DNA of 64,000 nt, taken from contig NZ_CP043051.1 of the NCBI RefSeq assembly GCF_008121495.1, forward strand, positions 1,357,001 through 1,421,000. The letters run 5' to 3'. The notes under the pieces are model-generated. The model had not been told where the DNA came from. It worked only from the letters and a program-made list of their open reading frames with translations, and did not search any database. Position numbers and translations under genes: made by a program. Every line of letters starts with the position of its first letter. The stretch's first letter is position 1. Shown piece by piece: positions 26,303-33,985 of the stretch. The stretch comes from Mediterraneibacter gnavus ATCC 29149. GTDB taxonomy: Bacteria > Bacillota > Clostridia > Lachnospirales > Lachnospiraceae.

Positions 26303-26997
26303 AGCGAGTAACTTTAAAGAAAAGAGAAATGTCGTATGCAATGACAGAAGAATTGAATACACTTCGTACCAATATTCAATTTTCCGGGGTAGATAAAAAA
26401 GTGATAGTGATGACAAGCAGTTTCTCCGGAGAAGGAAAGTCTACGATTACTTATCAGCTGGCAAAATCTCTTGCGGAACTTGGGAAACGCGTTCTTTTAA
26501 TTGATGCGGATATGAGAAAATCAGTGATGGTCAATATGTTGGAAAGCGGTTCTGTAGACAAAGGGCTGTCTCATTATCTGTCAGGACAGTGCAGTCTATC
26601 AGAAGCAGTGTATGCGACAGAGAGTTCCAGACTTCATATTTTATTTGCAGGTCCGGTTCCGCCAAATCCGACAGAATTGTTGTCCGGAGAACTGTTTAAA
26701 GATACATTGAACTCTTTTCGTGACATTTATGATTATATTTTTATTGACTGCGCTCCCGTTGGAATGGTTATAGATGCTGCAATTGTGGCAAAATGCTCGG
26801 ATGCTGCAATTATGATGATTGAATCTGGAGCGGTAAAGAGAAAGCTGGCTCTTGAGGCAAAAGAAAAGCTGGAAACAGCAGGATGCCCGATCCTGGGAGT
26901 TGTTCTGAATAAAGTGGAGCGTAAGAGCAGGGGATACTATAGAAAATACTATAAGAAGTATGAGAAGTATGAGGAAGCTGCGAAAGTAGAAGGATAG
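26299..26997 (+). CDS. cpsD: Bacterial tyrosine kinase, CpsD/CapB type
   Basis: A 232-residue cytoplasmic BY-kinase. Walker A is FSGEGKSTITYQLAKSLA (near residue 42), Walker A' is VLLIDADMRKSV and Walker B is YIFIDCAPVGM. The last 20 residues hold a tyrosine cluster (RGYYRKYYKKYEKYEEA) that is autophosphorylated in this family. It needs a membrane adaptor, supplied by the YveK-like protein at 21680, even though the genes are separated by the sortase block. The phosphatase gene is immediately upstream. Confidence 0.93.
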   Translation: MKRVTLKKREMSYAMTEELNTLRTNIQFSGVDKKVIVMTSSFSGEGKSTITYQLAKSLAELGKRVLLIDADMRKSVMVNMLESGSVDKGLSHYLSGQCSLSEAVYATESSRLHILFAGPVPPNPTELLSGELFKDTLNSFRDIYDYIFIDCAPVGMVIDAAIVAKCSDAAIMMIESGAVKRKLALEAKEKLETAGCPILGVVLNKVERKSRGYYRKYYKKYEKYEEAAKVEG

Positions 26998-27023
26998 ACA
27001 ATATCCGACATCTTTCGTACAAT

Positions 27024-27078
27024 ATGCCGAAGAAATTTCGTGTTAAACGAATTTCTTCGGCATTCTGTCGTTTTTCAC
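27024..27078 (+). terminator. Rho-independent terminator after cpsD
   Basis: A 16-bp stem with one bulged T (ATGCCGAAGAAATTTCG / CGAATTTCTTCGGCAT) is followed by a T-rich run (TCTGTCGTTTTTC). It closes the cpsB-cpsD unit before glgB. Confidence 0.85.
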
Positions 27079-27101
27079 TTTCTTTTTAAAAGTAGATAAA
27101 G

Positions 27102-27107
27102 TATAAT
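27102..27107 (+). promoter_or_regulatory. Likely -10 element of glgB
   Basis: TATAAT at 27102-27107, 39 bases before the glgB start. The region 17 bases upstream (TTTCTT) is only a weak -35 match. Confidence 0.45.
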
Positions 27108-27145
27108 GAAGCTATACGAAAAAACAGCAGCTGTGAGGTGGGATT

Positions 27146-29071
27146 ATGGGAAGACAGAAAACCGTACAAAAGAAATTACAGCCATATGAAATCGGAGAAT
27201 TAGATCAGTATCTTTTCGGACAGGGCACGCACTATGAGATCTTCCGCAAGATGGGAGCGCACAAGGCCGTGCAGAAGAAGCAGGAAGGTGTCTATTTTGC
27301 AGTATGGGCGCCGCATGCAGCGAGAGTGTCCGTTGTAGGTGAATTTAACGCATGGGATTTTGGGGCGAATGAGATGCATCGTCAGGAGCCGCTTGGGATC
27401 TACACTTGTTTTGTGCCGGGAGCGCAGGAAGGGGATTTGTATAAATTCTGTATCGAGACACAGACAGGAGAACGGATTTTTAAGGCGGATCCGTTTGCAA
27501 ATTATGCGGAGCGGCGTCCGGGTACGGCTTCCCGAGTGACCGATATTTCGAATTTGAAGTGGTCGGACGAGCAGTGGCTGCAGAAGCGGAAAAAGTGGGA
27601 TCAAAAGGAGAATCCGCTGGCGATCTATGAGGTACATATGGGCTCCTGGATGCGTCATCCGGGCACAGAGGATGAGGGATTTTATACCTATCGTGAATTT
27701 GCTCATTCGATTACAGATTATGTGAAGAAGATGGGGTATACCCACGTGGAGCTGATGGGGATTGCGGAGCACCCGTTTGACGGATCCTGGGGGTATCAGG
27801 TGACAGGATATTATGCGCCGACTTCCCGTTACGGGACACCGCAGGATTTTGCCTATATGATCAATTATCTGCACAGGAATGGAATCGGCGTGATCCTGGA
27901 CTGGGTACCGGCGCATTTTCCAAAGGATGCGCATGGGCTGGCGGACTTTGACGGAACGCCGACATTTGAATATGCAGATCCGAGAAAGGGCGAGCACCCG
28001 GACTGGGGGACGAAGATTTTCGACTACAGCAAGCCGGAGGTGCAGAATTTCCTGATCGCCAATGCATTATTCTGGATCGAGCATTATCATGTGGACGGGC
28101 TTCGTGTGGATGCGGTGGCATCAATGCTGTATCTGGACTATGGAAAGCAGGACGGGCAGTGGGTGCCGAACCAGTACGGCGGCAATCAGAATCTGGAAGC
28201 GATCGCGTTTTTCAAGCATTTGAACAGTGTGGTTCTGGGAAGAAATCAAGGTGCTATGATGATCGCAGAGGAATCTACCGCGTGGCCGAAGGTGACAGGT
28301 GCGCCGGAGGATGACGGTCTTGGATTCAGTCTGAAGTGGAACATGGGCTGGATGCATGATTTTACCGAATATATGAAATTAGATCCGCTGTTCCGGAAAG
28401 GGGCGCATTATCAGATGACCTTTTCCATGGAGTATGCGTACAGTGAGAATTATATCCTGGTGCTGTCCCACGATGAAGTGGTTCATCTGAAGTGCTCGAT
28501 GCTCAATAAGATGCCGGGACTTGGCTTTGACAAGTTTGCCAATCTGAAAGCGGCGTATGCATTTATGACGGGACATCCGGGCAAAAAGCTGCTGTTTATG
28601 GGACAGGAGTTTGCGCAGCTTCGGGAGTGGAGCGAAGAGCGGGAGCTTGACTGGTATCTGCTTGCAGAGGAACCGCATCAGCAGATCCAGAACTGGTACC
28701 GTGATCTGCTTCACCTGTACAGACACAATAAGGCGCTGTATGAACTGGATACGGATCCGGCAGGGTTTGAATGGATCAATAAGGACGATACCTTCCGCAG
28801 TATTTTCAGTTTTGTGAGACACTCCAGAGATAATAAGAAGAATCTGTTGTTTGTCTGCAACTTTACGCCGATGGAACGTCCGGATTACCGGGTGGGTGTG
28901 CCGCGCAGAAAGCAGCTGAAGCTGATTTTGGACAGTGATGATCCAAAATACGGTGGAAACGGTGTGGAGCGTCCGAAGGTATATAAGCCGGTGAAGCAGG
29001 AATGCGATGGTCAGAAGTATTCGATCGCATATCCGCTGCAGCCATATGGAGTGGCAGTGTTTGAGTTTTGA
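27146..29071 (+). CDS. glgB: 1,4-alpha-glucan branching enzyme
   Basis: A 641-residue GH13 enzyme. An N-terminal CBM48 region (GVYFAVWAPHAARVSVVGEFNAWD, residues 50-73) is followed by the barrel with GSWGYQVTGYYAPTSRYG, nucleophile Asp in GLRVDAVASML, acid/base Glu in MIAEESTAWP and the LSHDEVVH third acidic site. It adds alpha-1,6 branches to glycogen. The partner genes glgC and glgD are 16 kb away on the other strand, so glycogen genes are split. GTGAGGTGGG precedes the ATG. It stands alone between two terminators. Confidence 0.95.
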   Translation: MGRQKTVQKKLQPYEIGELDQYLFGQGTHYEIFRKMGAHKAVQKKQEGVYFAVWAPHAARVSVVGEFNAWDFGANEMHRQEPLGIYTCFVPGAQEGDLYKFCIETQTGERIFKADPFANYAERRPGTASRVTDISNLKWSDEQWLQKRKKWDQKENPLAIYEVHMGSWMRHPGTEDEGFYTYREFAHSITDYVKKMGYTHVELMGIAEHPFDGSWGYQVTGYYAPTSRYGTPQDFAYMINYLHRNGIGVILDWVPAHFPKDAHGLADFDGTPTFEYADPRKGEHPDWGTKIFDYSKPEVQNFLIANALFWIEHYHVDGLRVDAVASMLYLDYGKQDGQWVPNQYGGNQNLEAIAFFKHLNSVVLGRNQGAMMIAEESTAWPKVTGAPEDDGLGFSLKWNMGWMHDFTEYMKLDPLFRKGAHYQMTFSMEYAYSENYILVLSHDEVVHLKCSMLNKMPGLGFDKFANLKAAYAFMTGHPGKKLLFMGQEFAQLREWSEERELDWYLLAEEPHQQIQNWYRDLLHLYRHNKALYELDTDPAGFEWINKDDTFRSIFSFVRHSRDNKKNLLFVCNFTPMERPDYRVGVPRRKQLKLILDSDDPKYGGNGVERPKVYKPVKQECDGQKYSIAYPLQPYGVAVFEF

Positions 29072-29095
29072 AAATAGCGTTGAGCACAAAGAGAT

Positions 29096-29145
29096 AAAAT
29101 ACGACAGGAGAGCGAAAAAAGAAGCTCTTCTGTCGTATTTTGTTT
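29096..29145 (+). terminator. Rho-independent terminator after glgB
   Basis: An 18-bp stem (AAAATACGACAGGAGAGC with GCTCTTCTGTCGTATTTT, one wobble pair) closes over a 10-base A-rich loop and runs into TTTTG. Confidence 0.88.
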
Positions 29146-29224
29146 GAGGAAGTAAAATAAAATCTTAAAATACGAATTTTATATTAAAAATAAAAAATAT
29201 TTTTTATGAAATTGAATATAAAAA

Positions 29225-29253
29225 TTGAAACATGGAAAAAATAGTGTTATACT
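29225..29253 (+). promoter_or_regulatory. Sigma-70-type promoter for RloA/RloB pair
   Basis: TTGAAA at 29225-29230, a 17-base spacer and TATACT at 29248-29253. It is 25 bases before the ATG with a strong AAAGGAGG in between. Confidence 0.8.
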
Positions 29254-29277
29254 GGCTGTAAAAAGGAGGCGATAAAA

Positions 29278-30486
29278 ATGCTATGTCAGTTTTCGTTTCA
29301 GAATTTTAAGTCATATAGAGATGAAACTGTTTTTGATTTGCAGGCAACTGCAATTCCGGAATTCAAAGATAATTTGATTGTGAAAGATAAGTGTAGTGAT
29401 CTTTTGCCTGTGAGTGTTATTTATGGACCAAATGGCGGCGGAAAGACGAATTTGATCCGAGCGTTATCTTGTCTTATTACAACAGTGGTGAGACCGATTC
29501 ATGATTTAGGAAGTACTAGAAAGAGGGTCATTATGCAGCAAAAGGTTGTCGCAGAGCCTTTTTTATTTGATAGTGAATCGAAAGATGAGCCTACTGAGTT
29601 TGAAATTTTCTTTCGTACAGAAAAATATGAGTACCGTTACTATTTAGCTGTTTTAAAAGATGAAATATCAGCAGAAACATTGGATCGAAAAACAATAGGA
29701 GGTAAAAAGCCTGCACGTATTTTTTATCGTGATGGTGAAGAACTTACTTTAGGAACTATTTTAAGTAAAGAGAATGTAAATACCAAAGTGAATGAGAAAA
29801 TGCCATTTTTATCTTTTTTGGCAATTAATTATAATATACCTGTGATAACAGAGGTTCAAGAGTGGTTTGAGTCATGTATCATTCGTAATTATGCGAACCC
29901 TGTTGCAGAATTGCAGATTATGGTATCTGATAATGAACAGACAAAGAATCAGATTATTATGTTGCTGAACGAAATGGGCATTGATGTAGAGGATTATAGA
30001 TATGATGAAAAGGAAGAGCAGTTATATACTGTACGAACAATTTCGGGTAAGAAATATGAATTGCCGTTTAATCATGAATCTGATGGAACAAGAAAGTTGA
30101 TTGCAGCGCTTCCGGTTATACTTGTAGCATTACAGGAAGGACGTCTGGTAATTATTGATGAGTTAGATGCAAAGCTGCATCCTAAGCTTTTGCGATACGT
30201 AATATCTATGTTTAAGAATAAAAAAATCAATAAATATGGAGCTCAGCTTTTATTTACGTCTCATGATATTGCTACAATGAAAAACACAGTATTCAGAAGA
30301 GATGAAATATGGTTTGCAGCTTTGGATGAAAACCATAGCAGCCAAGTTTATTCCTTGTATGAAATTAGACGGGAAGACAATGAAAGAGTGAACAATACAG
30401 CTGCATATGATAAGCAGTATTTGGAAGGTAGGTATGGTGCAGATCCTTATTTGCAGAACATGTTGAGTGGGGGTGAGTGGATTTGA
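29278..30486 (+). CDS. RloA/AbiL-like AAA ATPase of putative phage defence pair
   Basis: A 402-residue SMC/ABC-type ATPase (AAA_15/AAA_21). The start FSFQNFKSYRDETVFDLQA, P-loop VIYGPNGGGKTNLIRAL (near residue 47), Walker B VIIDELDAKLHP (near 296) and switch LLFTSHDIATM (near 322) are all intact. Downstream overlaps an RloB gene. Such pairs are found in restriction islands and abortive-infection systems; AbiL-type and OLD-like systems also join an ATPase to a Toprim-like partner. A defence role is inferred from family. It has its own promoter and a lower GC content than glgB beside it. Confidence 0.85.
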   Translation: MLCQFSFQNFKSYRDETVFDLQATAIPEFKDNLIVKDKCSDLLPVSVIYGPNGGGKTNLIRALSCLITTVVRPIHDLGSTRKRVIMQQKVVAEPFLFDSESKDEPTEFEIFFRTEKYEYRYYLAVLKDEISAETLDRKTIGGKKPARIFYRDGEELTLGTILSKENVNTKVNEKMPFLSFLAINYNIPVITEVQEWFESCIIRNYANPVAELQIMVSDNEQTKNQIIMLLNEMGIDVEDYRYDEKEEQLYTVRTISGKKYELPFNHESDGTRKLIAALPVILVALQEGRLVIIDELDAKLHPKLLRYVISMFKNKKINKYGAQLLFTSHDIATMKNTVFRRDEIWFAALDENHSSQVYSLYEIRREDNERVNNTAAYDKQYLEGRYGADPYLQNMLSGGEWI

Positions 30487-31160
30487 GCCTAAAACCTCCG
30501 AAAAAAAGTGATTTAGATAAAAAATGGATGAAAAAGAGATTGGATAGAGCTATCAAGATTCAGCCAGAGTATCACCTTATTGTAACAGAAGGAACAGATA
30601 CAGAACCTGAATATTTTGGTTCAATAAAGGATGTTATAAATAAGAAATATCCAGAGAAGATAAAGTTAGATGTATATGGTGAAGGTGATAATACGATTAG
30701 TTTATTTCAGAAAGCGAAAACTCGTGCGGAAGAAAGTTCAAATGTATACAAACATGTTTGGATTGTTTATGATACGGATGATTTTCCGGCAGATCATATA
30801 GATTCTGTTTTGCAATTTTGTGATGCAGATAGTAATGATGAAACAACGTTTCATGCCGTTTGGTCTAATCAGTGTATAGAATTATGGTTTTTATTACATT
30901 TTTCATATATGCAGTCAGATATTCATCGAGAAGAATATTGGCCAAAGCTAACGGAGTGTTTAAAACAAATTGGCGCTGGTGAGTATGAGAAAAATCGTAA
31001 AGATATGTATGAAATCTTACATCCGTATATGGAATATACAATAGGAAATGCAAAAAGATTGAATGCGTCAAATGAGGGAAAATTACCATCTAAAGCAGCA
31101 CCTGGAACAAAAGTTTATGAATTGATTGAAATATTAAAACCGTATTTGGCAGAAGAGTAG
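30477..31160 (+). CDS. RloB-family protein, Toprim-like nuclease candidate
   Basis: A 227-residue protein matching RloB (PF13707): HLIVTEGTDTEPEYFGSIK near residue 37 and WIVYDTDDFPADHID near 98 give the Glu ... Asp-x-Asp order of a Toprim fold. NQCIELWFLLHFSY near 140 is the family's conserved FELWLLLHF-type block. It probably forms a nuclease or effector with the ATPase upstream, making a split OLD-like pair. GTG at 30477 gives a 10-base overlap; a TTG at 30483 is also possible. Function is inferred. Confidence 0.85.
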   Translation: MDLSLKPPKKSDLDKKWMKKRLDRAIKIQPEYHLIVTEGTDTEPEYFGSIKDVINKKYPEKIKLDVYGEGDNTISLFQKAKTRAEESSNVYKHVWIVYDTDDFPADHIDSVLQFCDADSNDETTFHAVWSNQCIELWFLLHFSYMQSDIHREEYWPKLTECLKQIGAGEYEKNRKDMYEILHPYMEYTIGNAKRLNASNEGKLPSKAAPGTKVYELIEILKPYLAEE

Positions 31161-31166
31161 TAAGGG

Positions 31167-31216
31167 AAAATATCCATGGGGAAATCTTAGTTTGATTTGC
31201 TCATGGATATTTTTAT
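31167..31216 (+). terminator. Terminator after rloB
   Basis: A 12-bp stem (AAAATATCCATG / CATGGATATTTT) with a 23-base loop ends in TTTTTAT, just after the RloB stop. Confidence 0.75.
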
Positions 31217-31218
31217 GT

Positions 31219-31567
31219 GTGTCTGGCGGTCGCAAAATTTTTATTTTACGCTGGCAAGATAAAAAGCATACTTCAATACAGAGCCACTATAGAATATCTA
31301 TTTGATTTGAATTATTAAAAATACACAAAAATAAGGGCTTAAATCCATGAAAAACAACTTTAAAATTGTTGAAAAATTACAAAAAACAAGGAAATATACT
31401 AAAAAATCAATAGTTAAGAAGCTTGAAAAAGTGATAAATCTATAAAAAATAGACAAAAACAGGGCTGCAAAATACGATGAAAAACAGACCGTTCACGTAA
31501 GAAATCGTTACTGTTCGCGAAAAAATGGTATGATTCAGCCATGGAAAAGGAAAGGACGTAAGAAGAA
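31219..31567 (+). other. AT-rich intergenic region before GH2 gene
   Basis: About 350 bases with no convincing ORF; a 32-codon ATG frame at 31347 has no ribosome-binding site. Near the end, TATGAT at 31529-31534 may be a -10 for the glycosidase operon. The 30 bases upstream of it contain CGTTCACG and CTGTTCGCG, loosely repeated, a possible operator half-site pair. Confidence 0.35.
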
Positions 31568-33985
31568 ATGAGAAAGATTGCATTTAATGACGGCTGGACA
31601 TGCAGACACGCCGGAGATTCGGGAAAGGGAAAACCGGTTACGATCCCTCATGATGCAATGCTGGATGAAAAGCGGACGCAGGAGAGCCTGGGAGGCATTA
31701 ACATCGGCTGGTTTGAAGGATTTGACTATGTGTATGAGAAAGAATTTTCTGTACCGCAGGAATATGAGGATTTCAGACTTGTCTTTGAATTTGAGGGAGT
31801 CTACCGCAATGCAGAAGTGTATCTCAACGGGAAAAGAGCAGGATTTCGTCCGTATGGATATACAAATTTTTACGTAGAGGCAAATGAGTTTCTTCATTTT
31901 GGAATGAAAAATCAGATACAGGTCATTGCCCGCAATGCAGATCAGCCAAACAGCAGATGGTATTCGGGAGCAGGAATATACCGGCCTGTATCGTTATATA
32001 TGCTGCCAAAGAAGCATATCGGCATCAATGGGGTAAAGATTTCCACAGTCAGTATCCATCCGGCAGTGATCGATGTAAAGGTTGAGACATCTGCATCGGG
32101 AGAACTGGAACTGGAAATTTTCGAAGGGGAGTCTTTGGTATCCGGTCAGGAGCCGGTCGCAAGCGTGAAGAAGTCTGCGGATGGAAATTTTCAGATGCAG
32201 CTGGAAATTCCGGATGCGAAATTGTGGAGTACTGAGTTTCCGTTTTTATACACATGCAGGGTGCGGTTTGAAGAAGATGAAGCAGAGGAAATATTCGGAA
32301 TCCGTACGATTGAGTGGAGCGCAGAGAACGGATTTTTGATGAACGGTGAACGGGTGATCCTGAGGGGTGCGTGTATCCACCATGACAACGGTGTGCTGGG
32401 AGCCTGCTGTTATCCGGAGGCAGAGGAACGGAAGATTCGAATTTTAAAGGAAAATGGATACAATGCCATCCGCTCTGCCCACAATCCTTGTTCCAAAGCA
32501 CTTCTGGATGCCTGTGACAGGCGGGGGATGCTGGTCATGGATGAATTCGTGGATGTGTGGTATATACACAAGACGGAGTATGATTATGTAAATCACTTTG
32601 CAAAATGGTGGAAGCAGGATTTAAAAGATATGGTCGAAAAGGATTACAATCATCCTTCGGTGATCTTATATTCTACAGGAAATGAGGTTTCTGAGACGGC
32701 CCAGGAGAGAGGAATCCGTCTCACGGGACAGATGACAGAATATCTGCACAGTCTGGATGCAACAAGACCGGTAACCTGCGGGATCAATATCTTTTTTAAC
32801 TTCTTAAGTTCCATTGGCTTCGGCGTTTACAGTGACAAGAAGGCGAAGAAAGAAGCAAGCCGATCGGGCGGGAAGAAAAAGGCAGTAGGAAGTGAATTTT
32901 TCAATAATCTGGCAGGGATTCTTGGAAGTAAGACGATGAAGATCGGAGCAACGCTTCACGGCTGTGATGTAAAAACAAGAGATGCTTTTGCCAATATGGA
33001 TATTGCAGGATACAACTATGGTATCTACCGCTATGGAAAAGATCTGAAAAAATATCCGAAGCGTTTGATCCTGGGAAGCGAGACATTTTGTTCTGACGCG
33101 TATGCTTTCTGGGAGATGGCGAAAATACATCCGAGGATCATCGGAGATTTTGTGTGGGCAGGAATGGACTATATGGGAGAAGTCGGTGTCGGTGCGTGGG
33201 AATACAGTGATTATGCGCCGGATTTCTCACATGGAGCAGGATGGATCACTGCAGGAAGTGGAAGGATCGATCTGACCGGAAAACCACTGGCCGAGGCTGC
33301 CTATACGAAGACGGCATTTGAACTGATGGAAAAGCCGGTGATCGCGGTTTGCCCGGTTAATCACACCGGGGAGAAGCACTCGCCATCAGCATGGAAGATG
33401 AGCAATGCCATTGAGTCCTGGTCCTGGGATGGATGTTCCGGGAAAAAGGCACAGGTGGAAGTGTATGCAAGAGCAGACAGGGTCGAGCTGTTTATCAATG
33501 GAAAGTCGGTTGGAAGTAAGAAGATGAAAAATGACTGCAGAACTTCCTTTGATGTGATCTATGAGGAAGGAATCATTGAAGCGATTTCTTATGATGCACA
33601 GAACCGGGAGATTGCGAGAAATGTGCTCTATACAGCGGGGAAGGAAACGATTTTAACCGGAATCCCGGAAGAAAAAGAGACGGAAGCCGGAAAGCTGTGT
33701 TTTGTGAGACTGCAGTATACAGATAAAACCGGGACAGTCAAACCGTTGAAACGGGGAACGCTGGAAGTGCATGTAGAAAACGGAGAGCTTCTGGGGCTTG
33801 GAAACGGATGCCCGTACAATGAGCGCGGATATCGTACTTCGAAAACAGATACGTATTTTGGAGAGGCTCTGGCAGTGGTTCGGGCCGGAAAGACTGGCAC
33901 GGTTGATCTGAAGGTGTCAGACGGGAAGTATGCCTGTACGTTACAGATTCCGGTAAGAAATAAAGAAGAGGTGGAAGAATGCTGA
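31568..33985 (+). CDS. GH2 family glycosidase, beta-galactosidase-like
   Basis: An 805-residue enzyme without signal peptide, so intracellular. The N-terminal jelly-roll has SLGGINIGWFEGFDYVYEKEF and RWYSGAGIYRPVSLYM; the barrel has NAIRSAHNPCSKALLDACDRRGMLVMDE, acid/base Glu in STGNEVSE and nucleophile Glu in ILGSETFCSD. The C-terminal part has Big/DUF4982-like beta domains. GH2 enzymes include beta-galactosidases, glucuronidases and mannosidases, and I cannot choose firmly among them. It heads an operon with an alpha-L-rhamnosidase and a sugar symporter and overlaps the next gene by 7 bases. Confidence 0.9.
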   Translation: MRKIAFNDGWTCRHAGDSGKGKPVTIPHDAMLDEKRTQESLGGINIGWFEGFDYVYEKEFSVPQEYEDFRLVFEFEGVYRNAEVYLNGKRAGFRPYGYTNFYVEANEFLHFGMKNQIQVIARNADQPNSRWYSGAGIYRPVSLYMLPKKHIGINGVKISTVSIHPAVIDVKVETSASGELELEIFEGESLVSGQEPVASVKKSADGNFQMQLEIPDAKLWSTEFPFLYTCRVRFEEDEAEEIFGIRTIEWSAENGFLMNGERVILRGACIHHDNGVLGACCYPEAEERKIRILKENGYNAIRSAHNPCSKALLDACDRRGMLVMDEFVDVWYIHKTEYDYVNHFAKWWKQDLKDMVEKDYNHPSVILYSTGNEVSETAQERGIRLTGQMTEYLHSLDATRPVTCGINIFFNFLSSIGFGVYSDKKAKKEASRSGGKKKAVGSEFFNNLAGILGSKTMKIGATLHGCDVKTRDAFANMDIAGYNYGIYRYGKDLKKYPKRLILGSETFCSDAYAFWEMAKIHPRIIGDFVWAGMDYMGEVGVGAWEYSDYAPDFSHGAGWITAGSGRIDLTGKPLAEAAYTKTAFELMEKPVIAVCPVNHTGEKHSPSAWKMSNAIESWSWDGCSGKKAQVEVYARADRVELFINGKSVGSKKMKNDCRTSFDVIYEEGIIEAISYDAQNREIARNVLYTAGKETILTGIPEEKETEAGKLCFVRLQYTDKTGTVKPLKRGTLEVHVENGELLGLGNGCPYNERGYRTSKTDTYFGEALAVVRAGKTGTVDLKVSDGKYACTLQIPVRNKEEVEEC

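Noticed and set aside
31347-31444. Lys-rich 32-codon frame before the GH2 gene
   Set aside because: No ribosome-binding site; the Lys and Asn content just reflects A-rich DNA.
31480-31534. Possible catabolite-control or operator site before GH2
   Set aside because: Only loose half-site similarity (GTTCACG, GTTCGCG); no convincing palindrome matching a known operator, so not listed as a separate site.
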